Below, in pieces: positions 46,257 to 54,104 of a stretch of DNA of 64,000 bases (the first letter of the stretch is position 1; every line of letters starts with the position of its first letter). Position numbers and translations under genes: made by a program. Under the pieces are notes generated by a model that worked only from the letters and a program-made list of their open reading frames with translations, searched no databases and was not told the origin of the DNA. Source of the stretch: an uncultured Erythrobacter sp. (GTDB lineage Bacteria > Pseudomonadota > Alphaproteobacteria > Sphingomonadales > Sphingomonadaceae); assembly GCA_947493165.1 (NCBI GenBank), contig CANLPY010000001.1, positions 2,220,566-2,284,565 on the forward strand, written 5' to 3'.

Positions 46257-47383
46257 GACTTCTCCAGCAAGCGTGAAATCGCATTGGCGATGAGGTCCGC
46301 TGCCTCATCTATTTCGGATTCGAGGCTCATTCTCCCAAAGCCGATCCGTACCGCCGTATTCAGCCGAGCTTCCGGCAGGCCCATAGCGGCGAGCACTATG
46401 GACTTGCCGATCGCCCCGGAACTGCAGGCCGAACCCGTAGCAAGCGCCAGTTGAGGCAACAAGGCCAGTAGCGCATCGGCATCGACTTCATTGAAACTCA
46501 GATTGAGGTTATGCGGAATGCGCTCCGAAGCATTCCCGTTGATCGCAATGCGGACGTCACGCGACCCGAGCCGCTCAAGAAATCGGTCCGTGAGATCCGC
46601 GCAGCGATCCCAGTCGTGAACCCGCTCGGCTATCGCGAGCTCTGCCGCCCGTCCGAACCCAACGGCAAGCGCGGTCGGAACGGTGCCTGGAAACATTCCG
46701 CCCTGTTGTCCGCCACCTGTGACAAGTGGAGTCATTCTTTCGATCATGTCGGGCGAAGCGCAGATTGCTCCGATGCCCTGTGGACCATAAGCCTTATGGC
46801 CGGATAAAGTGATAATGGCGTCAGGCCCGAGCCCATCGATGGGAATACGACCAAGAGCCTGCGCGGCATCGGTATGAAAGATGATACCCTGAGCGTTACA
46901 AAACTCTGCCAACTCGACAATCGGCTGTATGGTTCCAACCTCGTTGTTGACTGCCATAACCGATACAAACGACGCACCGGCGATGAGATCGTAGGCCGCA
47001 TCGAGATTTATTACGCCTTCTTCCGTAACCGGAAGGATATCCAGGGACGCGCCCATAGCTTCGCACCATTTGGCAGTTTCCATCACGCAAGGGTGCTCGA
47101 TAGCGCTCACAGCAATGCGCGCATCAGTTCCAGCAAAGCTTCTTAAAACCTGGTTGCAAGCGAAGGTTGCGCTGGGCGTAAATATGATGCCCTCTGCAGT
47201 CTTGCCAGTTGCGCTGGCGATCTGAGCCCGTGCCTGGTCCACTGCTCTTTCTGCCGCCAAACCTGCCTCGTGTTGCACCGAGTGTGAATTGGCAGGCGCT
47301 CTGAACCAAGGCAGCATCACTTCGAGCACCCGCGCATCCATCGGTGTCGTCGCTTGGAAATCAAGAAAAATGGGCAAGTTCAT
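46253..47383 (-). CDS. sspA: Cysteine desulfurase of the phosphorothioation operon (SspA-like)
   Basis: 376 aa, class V PLP enzyme. PLP lysine K197 in LSGHKAYGPQG; catalytic Cys320 in ATGSACSSGAIGKS, the class II short-loop form; substrate region AIEHPCVMETAKW. It supplies persulfide sulfur to the downstream SspD-like protein. It is the first gene of the operon, ATG 47383 with only a weak GAGAA ribosome binding site. A 459-base non-coding region with an inverted repeat lies upstream. DndA/IscS homologues look alike; the Ssp assignment depends on the three genes that follow. Confidence 0.88.
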   Translation of the reverse strand: MNLPIFLDFQATTPMDARVLEVMLPWFRAPANSHSVQHEAGLAAERAVDQARAQIASATGKTAEGIIFTPSATFACNQVLRSFAGTDARIAVSAIEHPCVMETAKWCEAMGASLDILPVTEEGVINLDAAYDLIAGASFVSVMAVNNEVGTIQPIVELAEFCNAQGIIFHTDAAQALGRIPIDGLGPDAIITLSGHKAYGPQGIGAICASPDMIERMTPLVTGGGQQGGMFPGTVPTALAVGFGRAAELAIAERVHDWDRCADLTDRFLERLGSRDVRIAINGNASERIPHNLNLSFNEVDADALLALLPQLALATGSACSSGAIGKSIVLAAMGLPEARLNTAVRIGFGRMSLESEIDEAADLIANAISRLLEKS

Positions 47384-47842
47384 GAATTTACGCGATTCTC
47401 ACGAATTGCGAGTGGTGATCGCACGAATACATCAAGAAAAGGCGGGCTAATGCTTTAAACATGGTACACGGACCATTGCCGAGCTAGCTGCGAATTACAA
47501 TTGAAAGAGCGATCTTACACCCGCAAAATCGCGCGAAATTGTCGCTCGAGCAGATGTGCCTTCGTCCGCTTTCGCGTGGTACCTGCTGAAGCTTCCGGCC
47601 CGCAAATCGCAATCGTCGAGAGTTGCTCATTCGCCCTGAACCTGTCTGGCTATCGGGCTCAATACTCCTGTCCGAAGTTTGTATACACATTTCGGACAAT
47701 TTCGGTCCCAGCCGGCTTCCGCTGCCATCAAAAGGGTAGCCGGCTCTCAGGTGGTCGTAATGCGGAAGTTCGCGCGAGCTGCTAGGTGCACTTCCTCGCT
47801 GCCGAAAATGACCGGTGCCATCCCGGCTTTTGGCACGCGAGG
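47384..47842. promoter_or_regulatory. 459-base non-coding region upstream of the ssp-like operon
   Basis: No convincing gene. TGTCCGAA-N14-TTCGGACA (47669-47698), with GTATAC inside the spacer, is a strong candidate protein-binding site. CACGAAT occurs twice close to the sspA start (about 47400 and 47424). The region sits between the S24 repressor stop and sspA, so it may also hold the terminator of the repressor gene. Confidence 0.5.
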
Positions 47843-48478
47843 TCATAAAGCCCTCCCAAACCATATGACGCGGCCGATCACCTCAACTCCTTCACGATCC
47901 ACATCATTCCACGAAGGATAGGCGGGGTTGTCACTGGAAATCGTAATCTGCTTTGCGCCCGGCTTGATGGCGATGCGCTTTACAACCAGCGTGTCGTCAG
48001 AGCGCAGCACATAGATTCCATCCCGCAGTCTGGAGCCATGGTCGGACGCATCGACGAGAACCTCATCGCCATCGCTAAGCGTGGGCTCCATGGAATCCCC
48101 CAGGACACTGACGATTGAAAGACTTGCGCCCTTGGCGCCGGTCAATCTCCTGAGCCATTTCTCGTCAAAGCCAAAGCGCGTGTAGCTGGTCTCATTAGAT
48201 GCAATAGCGCCGAATCCGGCTGAGGCATCCACGTCCAAAACGGGAACTTCGATCATTCCGTCCATTGGTGTTTGAGCAGGACCACCGAGCCTTTGTTCAT
48301 CGACGCCAAAGAAGCTTGCAAGTGTCTTGCGATCCTCGGGGTCGAGGACACGCGGCGATCCGCGCTTTATGAATTGCTGGATATAGCTTGGATTGCGTCC
48401 AAGCAGCCTTGAAACCGCTGCGTAGCCGTATCCGCCTTTGGTGATCAGCCGCTCAAGTTCCTCTCTAATATGTTCCAT
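47843..48478 (-). CDS. S24/LexA-like repressor with self-cleavage domain
   Basis: 211 aa. N-terminal helix-turn-helix (YGYAAVSRLLGRNPSYIQQFIKRGS, about 18-42). A C-terminal S24 peptidase domain follows with Ser129 (VLGDSMEPTLSDGDEVLVD) and Lys167 (DTLVVKRIA), and a possible Ala87-Gly88 cleavage site (DASAGFG). CI/LexA-type repressors of this build keep ICE transfer genes silent until RecA filaments trigger self-cleavage. It is divergent from a small HTH-like gene, with a GAAC-N7-GAAC box in between. It is the most likely master switch of this element. Confidence 0.88.
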   Translation of the reverse strand: MEHIREELERLITKGGYGYAAVSRLLGRNPSYIQQFIKRGSPRVLDPEDRKTLASFFGVDEQRLGGPAQTPMDGMIEVPVLDVDASAGFGAIASNETSYTRFGFDEKWLRRLTGAKGASLSIVSVLGDSMEPTLSDGDEVLVDASDHGSRLRDGIYVLRSDDTLVVKRIAIKPGAKQITISSDNPAYPSWNDVDREGVEVIGRVIWFGRAL

Positions 48479-48542
48479 TTGTGTGGTCCTTCAGGATTGA
48501 TCGTAGGATTTCTTCCTAGACTCGCGGAAATCATCCTAGTAA

Positions 48543-48557
48543 GAACATAACAAGAAC
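48543..48557. promoter_or_regulatory. Candidate SOS (LexA-type) box GAAC-N7-GAAC
   Basis: GAACATAACAAGAAC, an exact GAAC-N7-GAAC repeat, lies 64 bases upstream of the S24 repressor start and 32 upstream of the divergent small gene. It shares GAACATA with the box at 8044. Confidence 0.6.
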
Positions 48558-48589
48558 ACAAGGGATTTGCGAGTCGGAGTGAGAAAGGT

Positions 48590-48829
48590 ATGACGCTGCT
48601 GGAACGGATCGAAAAGCATCTGAAGGAAAACCATATTTCGGCAACGCGTTTTGGAAGACGCGCCGTAGGCGATCCCCGATTTGTGCTCGATTTGAGGATG
48701 GGGCGCAGACCACGCCGAAGGACCATTGAGCGACTCAATGCCTATCTGAATACCCCTGAAAGCAGGCGTCCGTCGATCTCCGCTCAGAATTGCGCCAAAG
48801 GCCCGAATGGTTTGACCAACAGACCCTAA
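48590..48829 (+). CDS. Small HTH-like protein
   Basis: 79 aa. MTLLERIEKHLKENHISATRFGRRAVGDPRFVLDLRMGRRPRRRTIERLNAYL reads as a compact helical DNA-binding fold similar to the first half of Cro/XRE-type regulators; the tail after residue 60 is disordered. GAAAGG lies upstream. Divergent from the S24 repressor across the SOS-type box, it may be the counter-regulator (Cro-like) or activator. The family is from pattern only. Confidence 0.7.
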   Translation: MTLLERIEKHLKENHISATRFGRRAVGDPRFVLDLRMGRRPRRRTIERLNAYLNTPESRRPSISAQNCAKGPNGLTNRP

Positions 48830-48933
48830 GTCCAGTTGATTGTCGACCAGATTTTGAGCTTCGCAAAACTTGGCTTACACTCTCGTCTCGGGAGCAGAGG
48901 GGGCTTTGGTTTTTGGCGAAAGGATACTGACAG

Positions 48934-49143
48934 ATGAGCAATGCCGACAAAACTCCGCCAGAGAGCAAAGGCGATTGGGAAGGCTTTCGCGAGATCGACC
49001 GCGCTATCGCTGAGGATCGCCTTACTTCGTACACTTGGAAAAAGATCTGGGCTGATCCTTGGGAACGAAAAGGCATTTACCTCTTCGCAGCCTTATTCAT
49101 CGCATTTGTAAGCTACGTGGTGATCTACGACGGCTTGATCTAG
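48934..49143 (+). CDS. Small single-span membrane protein
   Basis: 69 aa: a hydrophilic N-terminal part (GDWEGFREIDRAIAEDRLTSYTWKKIWADPWERKG) and one C-terminal membrane helix (IYLFAALFIAFVSYVVIYDGLI). AAAGGA precedes the ATG. It ends one base before traG, which is read from the other strand. Position at the end of the T4SS operon and single membrane span would suit an entry-exclusion or immunity protein, but this is inference. Confidence 0.6.
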   Translation: MSNADKTPPESKGDWEGFREIDRAIAEDRLTSYTWKKIWADPWERKGIYLFAALFIAFVSYVVIYDGLI

Positions 49144-51846
49144 CTACCATTCCTTCACATCGTCCGCCGCTTTGGCAGACGCGCCTCGTGCGTCTCGTGT
49201 AGTCCGCTCAAGCTTCCCTCTTCTTTGCTCGATGCTTCGAAAGCCTTCGCTTTGCCTCTGACTAACGTCGCCTGCGATCTCATCTCTGGCATCTGACGGA
49301 TCTTCGAGCGAGCTCGGTAAGCCGCCGAAGCGAACCGAACTGCGCACCCCGCCTGCGCTTCCAACATTAGGCCGCGCCACTGGCGTTGCATCAGGTAGGA
49401 CTAGTTCGCTCGCGATCTCGTCATTGAAGCCATCAGCGTAGCTTTCCACAAAACGGGATTGCAGTTGTTGCCCTTGCGCGCTCATTTGGAAGTCGATGTC
49501 ATCAAAGCGTGCTTGGCCGTAATAATCCCGATTGGCATCGATCTCAGCCATGCCCCATTCGCGGTAGGCTTGGCTTAGATTCAAGGTTCCGGCTGCATTG
49601 GTGCTTTCATACCAGCTGGCCTGGCTCTCCAACCGATTGGCTATCTCTTCAGCCCGCCGTGCTTCGAGCGTGTAGCTTTGCGCTTCAGTCAGTGAGGTTG
49701 TGACACCGGCGGCGCTGCTCGAGACAAGCGCTTCTGAGCTTGAACTCGTTTCGCGCAAGAAACCTTCTCTCGAGTTTGACCAGTTCTGGCTTTCTGAAAT
49801 TTGGCTCAATGCACCTTCGATGCGTGAACGATCTTCCGAGGCGATCCCGATATCGCTGTCGGTCCAGGTCTGGTTCCTTCCGCCACTCAGACCGAGTGAA
49901 CCACGCGTACCCTTTCGTTCTACTCTTCCCTCGGCCCCCGCGTTTCCATTCAGGAACCATGAGACCGTGATGTCGTCCGACGCCCGGCGTGATAGGCCAA
50001 ATTGCTGCTGGAGTGTGTTCGATGCATTATCGAGTTCACTGAAGGTTCTGCCAATGCTGTCATTGCTTGATGTTCCGCTGACCGTCTCATTCGAGCGCGA
50101 CCGGGTGTAAGCATCGCGCAGTTCGCTGAATCGCGTAACCGCCGAGCTCGTCGATTGCTGAGCGAGATTTGAGAAGGTCTCGCTCTGGCTGCGGCTCTCG
50201 CTCGCCATGGTCGAGAGGCGGCTGGAAAAATCTTGCCCAAGCGTCGGTGTGAAGGGATAGCTCGAAGTCGGGACATTTGCGAACTCGGCTTGCGGGAAGC
50301 TGGTTGTCTGGGTGCCGTTCTCGCCAATACCTCGTGTTTGGGCGGCGCCATGAGCGATATTTGGCGCGAGGCTGCCTTGCGCAAATTGCCGAGAGAACAC
50401 GCTCGAATTATCGAGATTGGTGTTGCCGAGCGAGACGTTGCCTGTGCTCGCTTCGCGCGCTGCCTCTTCTGCGGCGTTTTGACTAGGGTTGAGATAACTG
50501 GTCGCTTGACCCGAAATGGCCATCGCGCCGCGCGCAACCCCGCCTGCAAGGAAGGGAATCGAGGCGACAAGATATCCAGCGAGAATGCCGATATCATTGT
50601 TGACGTCGGTCATGCCTGAAAAGGTTGCAAGGCTTAGACCGCTTGAGCCGCTTGCTGCCGCAACATCGCCTGCGCCTTTCAGCATCAAGATCATGTGGAG
50701 GATGACGAAGAGCGGTCCCCAGGCAGCAAGGTAGAAAAAGCCGGTGACATAGCCTCTCAGCGCAATCGGCCCGGTCCTTGGCATGAGAAAAAGCGGGAAG
50801 AGAACAGGAAAGAGCGCATAGAATACCACCGTCAGCACGACATTGAGGATCGGCACCCATTTCATCGCGTTATGCGCGATCGAAGAATAGGTGCGTTCGG
50901 TCTGAATATCGGCTCGGGTCTGGGCAAACACATCAACACTTGAAGCGCCGCTTGATCCGGCAAAGCCATGCATGGCCTGATTCATCGCGTTGATCGTCAG
51001 CACTTGGCGAAAGATGCTGCTCGCATCCTTCGAAATGCCTGTCAGATATTGGTAAGCGACGGGTAAGTCTGCGATGAGCTTGGCCTTGGCTAGCGCTTCG
51101 GTTTGCCTCGGATAGAGCTGGCGGCCGGCAACAAGCGTCATCTCATCGATCATGCTCGCCCATTGACCAGAGAGGCTTGTGTAGGCCTCACGGCAGGTGA
51201 CGATATTCGCTGTCACGCTGTCATCACCTTGGCGGGTCAGGAACTTCTGCGCACGCGCCGGGCTTCCCGGCGCTATCGTGGCCCAGATGTCATCGCTTTC
51301 TGAGAGCTCTTTCATCGAATAGCGGCCAAGCAGCAGATCGTAGAACACGCATTGGCGCACATGCTCATCAAAGTTCGCTGCAAATTCAGGATCAGCGATG
51401 CGCAGGCTCCGCGTCGCTTCGAGGAGGCGCGCGCCATAGATCATACCGTTTTTCGAATAATTGAGATCATCGGGGAGACCGAACACGGTCTCAGCCGAAC
51501 GCGTTAGATAATCGCCAATTTGGCTGGTGAAGCTCGCCATAAGCGCAAGGCCTAGTGGGACATTGGCGACTGTTGCAGGAGCCAGGCTGGGATTGACGCG
51601 GTCTGTCACTTGCACATCCATGCGCGGCACCATCAGGCACATATAGATGAGTGTCGCTCCCAGGAACCAGTTGAGCCAAGCGCGCCAATTCTGATTGAAT
51701 GCAACGACTATAACCGCCAGCGTCATAGCCATAACGAGCGCCACCTGAATCAGGCTCTTATAGCCTCCGGCACCCGTCCAAGCGGCTACGGCGTTCAGGA
51801 CATTGACGATGTATTCGCCGCCGCCCGTGGTGAAGATCTCAACCAT
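49144..51846 (-). CDS. traG: Conjugal transfer mating-pair stabilisation protein TraG
   Basis: 900 aa. Several membrane spans in the first 450 residues (SLIQVALVMAMTLAVIVVAF; WLNWFLGATLIYMCLMV; IVLHMILML-type segments) match the TraG N-terminal domain needed for pilus assembly. The Ser/Asn/Gln-rich periplasmic C-terminal half corresponds to the mating-pair stabilisation region. It is the last gene of the tra operon, 10 bases after traH. Confidence 0.92.
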   Translation of the reverse strand: MVEIFTTGGGEYIVNVLNAVAAWTGAGGYKSLIQVALVMAMTLAVIVVAFNQNWRAWLNWFLGATLIYMCLMVPRMDVQVTDRVNPSLAPATVANVPLGLALMASFTSQIGDYLTRSAETVFGLPDDLNYSKNGMIYGARLLEATRSLRIADPEFAANFDEHVRQCVFYDLLLGRYSMKELSESDDIWATIAPGSPARAQKFLTRQGDDSVTANIVTCREAYTSLSGQWASMIDEMTLVAGRQLYPRQTEALAKAKLIADLPVAYQYLTGISKDASSIFRQVLTINAMNQAMHGFAGSSGASSVDVFAQTRADIQTERTYSSIAHNAMKWVPILNVVLTVVFYALFPVLFPLFLMPRTGPIALRGYVTGFFYLAAWGPLFVILHMILMLKGAGDVAAASGSSGLSLATFSGMTDVNNDIGILAGYLVASIPFLAGGVARGAMAISGQATSYLNPSQNAAEEAAREASTGNVSLGNTNLDNSSVFSRQFAQGSLAPNIAHGAAQTRGIGENGTQTTSFPQAEFANVPTSSYPFTPTLGQDFSSRLSTMASESRSQSETFSNLAQQSTSSAVTRFSELRDAYTRSRSNETVSGTSSNDSIGRTFSELDNASNTLQQQFGLSRRASDDITVSWFLNGNAGAEGRVERKGTRGSLGLSGGRNQTWTDSDIGIASEDRSRIEGALSQISESQNWSNSREGFLRETSSSSEALVSSSAAGVTTSLTEAQSYTLEARRAEEIANRLESQASWYESTNAAGTLNLSQAYREWGMAEIDANRDYYGQARFDDIDFQMSAQGQQLQSRFVESYADGFNDEIASELVLPDATPVARPNVGSAGGVRSSVRFGGLPSSLEDPSDARDEIAGDVSQRQSEGFRSIEQRRGKLERTTRDARGASAKAADDVKEW

Positions 51847-51856
51847 TGCCTTTGCC

Positions 51857-53293
51857 TCAGGGCACTATCGAGCGCGATTGCAGGCCGCGCGACCAGTCGA
51901 GCGCAGCCGACATGGACGGTGACATCGACGCGGCGAGCGCGTTTTCGATCATCGCTGTCTTCTCGATGATCTGCATGATCGCAGAGACTTTGGCTTGGCC
52001 TGTCGCTTGCCGCTGGATGAGACTGCTACGCACTTCGGTCACTTGTCCGCGCCAGATCGCCAACTTGGCTTCGTCCGCAGCAATAAAGCTCGCCATCGAA
52101 CGGCCAGCTTCCGAGACGATCCGGTCAAGGATTGCAAAGAGCAGGTCGACGCTTGCAATCTCAGCCAGCGTGTCGCGGTCATCGGTCGGCATGCCGCGCC
52201 CATAGGCGGCTTGGACAGTTAGTATCTTGTAGAGCGGGATCGAGGCGACCTGAAGCAGCTCCTTTTCGGCATTCCCGATGGCCGTGTCTGTCCGGATCGC
52301 ATCGACCATATTGCCAATGAGCTGCGCCACGCGTGGTCGGATCGCCTTGGCGTTTGACAGGCTCATCTGCTGGAAGGTGGGATTGAGGCAGAGATCGATT
52401 TCATCGCAGCGGAACACGCGCACGCTTTGGCCTTGGGTTCCATCAAGCAGCGCGCTCACCAGCGTCGAAGACGCATCGCCAGCGAAGGGCACAAACTTGC
52501 CCGGCTCGTCATCCTTGGGCGGGACGTAGATAACCGTGCCGATCAGCGTCATGGCGTATTCGGCGAGCTCGCGGTCGAAAGTGCCGCTGGGGTTGAAGAA
52601 GGCGCTCTCTTTAAGGACGTGCCAGGTGTAGTTGCGCGCTACGCCGGGATTGACGTCTGCATAGTCACTACCGGCGCTTTCATTGGTTGAAGCGCGCTGG
52701 CCTCGCGTGCCGCAGCCATGCTTGGCAGCGGCATAGTCGGTGAAGATGCCTTCAGAATTCCCGATCGCTTCGCAGATCGCTTTGTCGGCCAAATCGCCTT
52801 TGGGCCAGAGCCCTCCCACCAGCCCCTGCGCCATCTCACAGGAGTTGATCGAGAGATTGTTCATGAGCTGAGCCTTTTGGCTAAACTCCTGCATGATCTT
52901 ATTACATTCAGGGCAGACGGTATCGATCGCCAGACTGAAGGCGAAGCCGACTGCATTGTTGGCCACTGCCTTCATCAGCGCGACCATCTCGCTTGCATTG
53001 ATAAAGGAAAAGGAGCCGGCAAAGATATCGATCCCGCCGCACCCCGCACGCGCTCTTGGCAATTGCAGATTGGCGATATTGGTCGTCTTTTGCGGAAATC
53101 GCGTCCAAACATTGCCCAGACTATAGTAGCCTGCGGACTGGCCTTCGAAGGCGGTCGGACCAGTGACGTTCGCCGCCGCGCCCATATCATCCATGAAACG
53201 GTCCATGCTGTCGCCGACATTTGCGGCAACAGGCGCTGCGACCATGCTGGCCGCGGCAATGGTGAGCGCTGCATTGCGGATGCTAGTAATCAT
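51857..53293 (-). CDS. traH: Conjugal transfer pilus assembly protein TraH
   Basis: The ORF track starts at 53494. ATG 53293 (MITSIRNAALTIAAASMVAAPVAAN, 478 aa) begins with a proper signal peptide and overlaps the traF stop by 11 bases. Landmarks of TraH are the GCGGIDIFAGSFSFINASEMV motif and paired cysteines (DTVCPECNKIM; INSCEMAQGLVGGLWP). It acts in the periplasm and outer membrane with TraF and TraU in pilus extension. Confidence 0.93.
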   Translation of the reverse strand: MITSIRNAALTIAAASMVAAPVAANVGDSMDRFMDDMGAAANVTGPTAFEGQSAGYYSLGNVWTRFPQKTTNIANLQLPRARAGCGGIDIFAGSFSFINASEMVALMKAVANNAVGFAFSLAIDTVCPECNKIMQEFSQKAQLMNNLSINSCEMAQGLVGGLWPKGDLADKAICEAIGNSEGIFTDYAAAKHGCGTRGQRASTNESAGSDYADVNPGVARNYTWHVLKESAFFNPSGTFDRELAEYAMTLIGTVIYVPPKDDEPGKFVPFAGDASSTLVSALLDGTQGQSVRVFRCDEIDLCLNPTFQQMSLSNAKAIRPRVAQLIGNMVDAIRTDTAIGNAEKELLQVASIPLYKILTVQAAYGRGMPTDDRDTLAEIASVDLLFAILDRIVSEAGRSMASFIAADEAKLAIWRGQVTEVRSSLIQRQATGQAKVSAIMQIIEKTAMIENALAASMSPSMSAALDWSRGLQSRSIVP

Positions 53294-54104
53294 GTCCGGC
53301 TTCCTTTGAAGTGAGGAGATAGATGCGGTCTTGCAGCTCATCAGCGGACAGCACACCGTATCCGATCGGGATCGGCCGTTTGGCCTCGCTGTCCCACAGG
53401 ACCAAAGCGGGCGTTGCTTTGGTCTCAAGGCCCATCCGCTCTCTTTGATTGGTCTCGACCCTGTAGTCGGGGAAATGCCTTGACGGCCCGCCATCGGTTG
53501 AGATCGCGCGTATGGTGATCCCCCAGCGGCTGGCTACGCCTTTTACGATCGGGCTCATCACTTCGCAGGGGCCACAAGTGGCGCTAAAGAAATAGAATAG
53601 GCCATAACGCTCCGAGAGCCTGCCCATCACATTGTCGCGCTCGGCCGCGCGCACATCCTGCCACTGCTTTTTGGCGACTGCTCCAACGGGGCGCTGCAAC
53701 GTGTAGTCAAGTTCAGGATCCTGCCAGATGGCCCGCTGCCAGACGTCGGAGAAGAGCGAAGCACGATCGAGCTGCGCGCGCTGGAAGCGGATGTACGCTG
53801 CGACATTGTCTCTCGTCGGATAGAGGATCGCGCGCGCTTTCAACTCGCGCAGCTCGCTGGTAATTGCTTCCAATTCTTGGGCGGCTGGTATCGCCTCCTG
53901 CTCCGGTACTACCTCTTGCTGTGGCTCGTTTTTGGGGATCGGCTTGGCGCAATAGAACCAATAGCCGAGCTTGCGCTCCTGGCAGTAGAGCGTGTCTGCT
54001 GCAGTGCTTCTCTCGGTGCTCTCAACTCGCTGTGCGCTTGCTGGCGCTGCGCTCACGACTGCCGAGATGAGGATTAGCGCAAGCCGTGATGCTACGCTCA
54101 TCAT
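53283..54104 (-). CDS. traF: Conjugal transfer protein TraF (thioredoxin-like)
   Basis: 273 aa with signal peptide (LALILISAVVSAAPASA). The C-terminal thioredoxin fold keeps a CGPC active site (C177-C180, YFFSATCGPCEVMSP), unlike F-plasmid TraF, which has lost the cysteines. It is probably a working periplasmic oxidoreductase for the Cys-rich TraN, TraU and TraH. It overlaps traN by 4 and traH by 11 bases. Confidence 0.92.
   Translation of the reverse strand: MMSVASRLALILISAVVSAAPASAQRVESTERSTAADTLYCQERKLGYWFYCAKPIPKNEPQQEVVPEQEAIPAAQELEAITSELRELKARAILYPTRDNVAAYIRFQRAQLDRASLFSDVWQRAIWQDPELDYTLQRPVGAVAKKQWQDVRAAERDNVMGRLSERYGLFYFFSATCGPCEVMSPIVKGVASRWGITIRAISTDGGPSRHFPDYRVETNQRERMGLETKATPALVLWDSEAKRPIPIGYGVLSADELQDRIYLLTSKEAGHDY

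Noticed and set aside
41186-47383. BREX type 4 instead of Ssp
   Set aside because: A PAPS reductase and PglY-like ATPase are shared, but no PglZ or BrxL is present, whereas cysteine desulfurase and DUF4007 protein in sspA-B-C-D order are.
47484-47864. 126-aa minus-strand ORF and 94-aa plus-strand ORF in the ssp upstream region
   Set aside because: No protein-like pattern, no ribosome binding site, and one overlaps the S24 repressor end.
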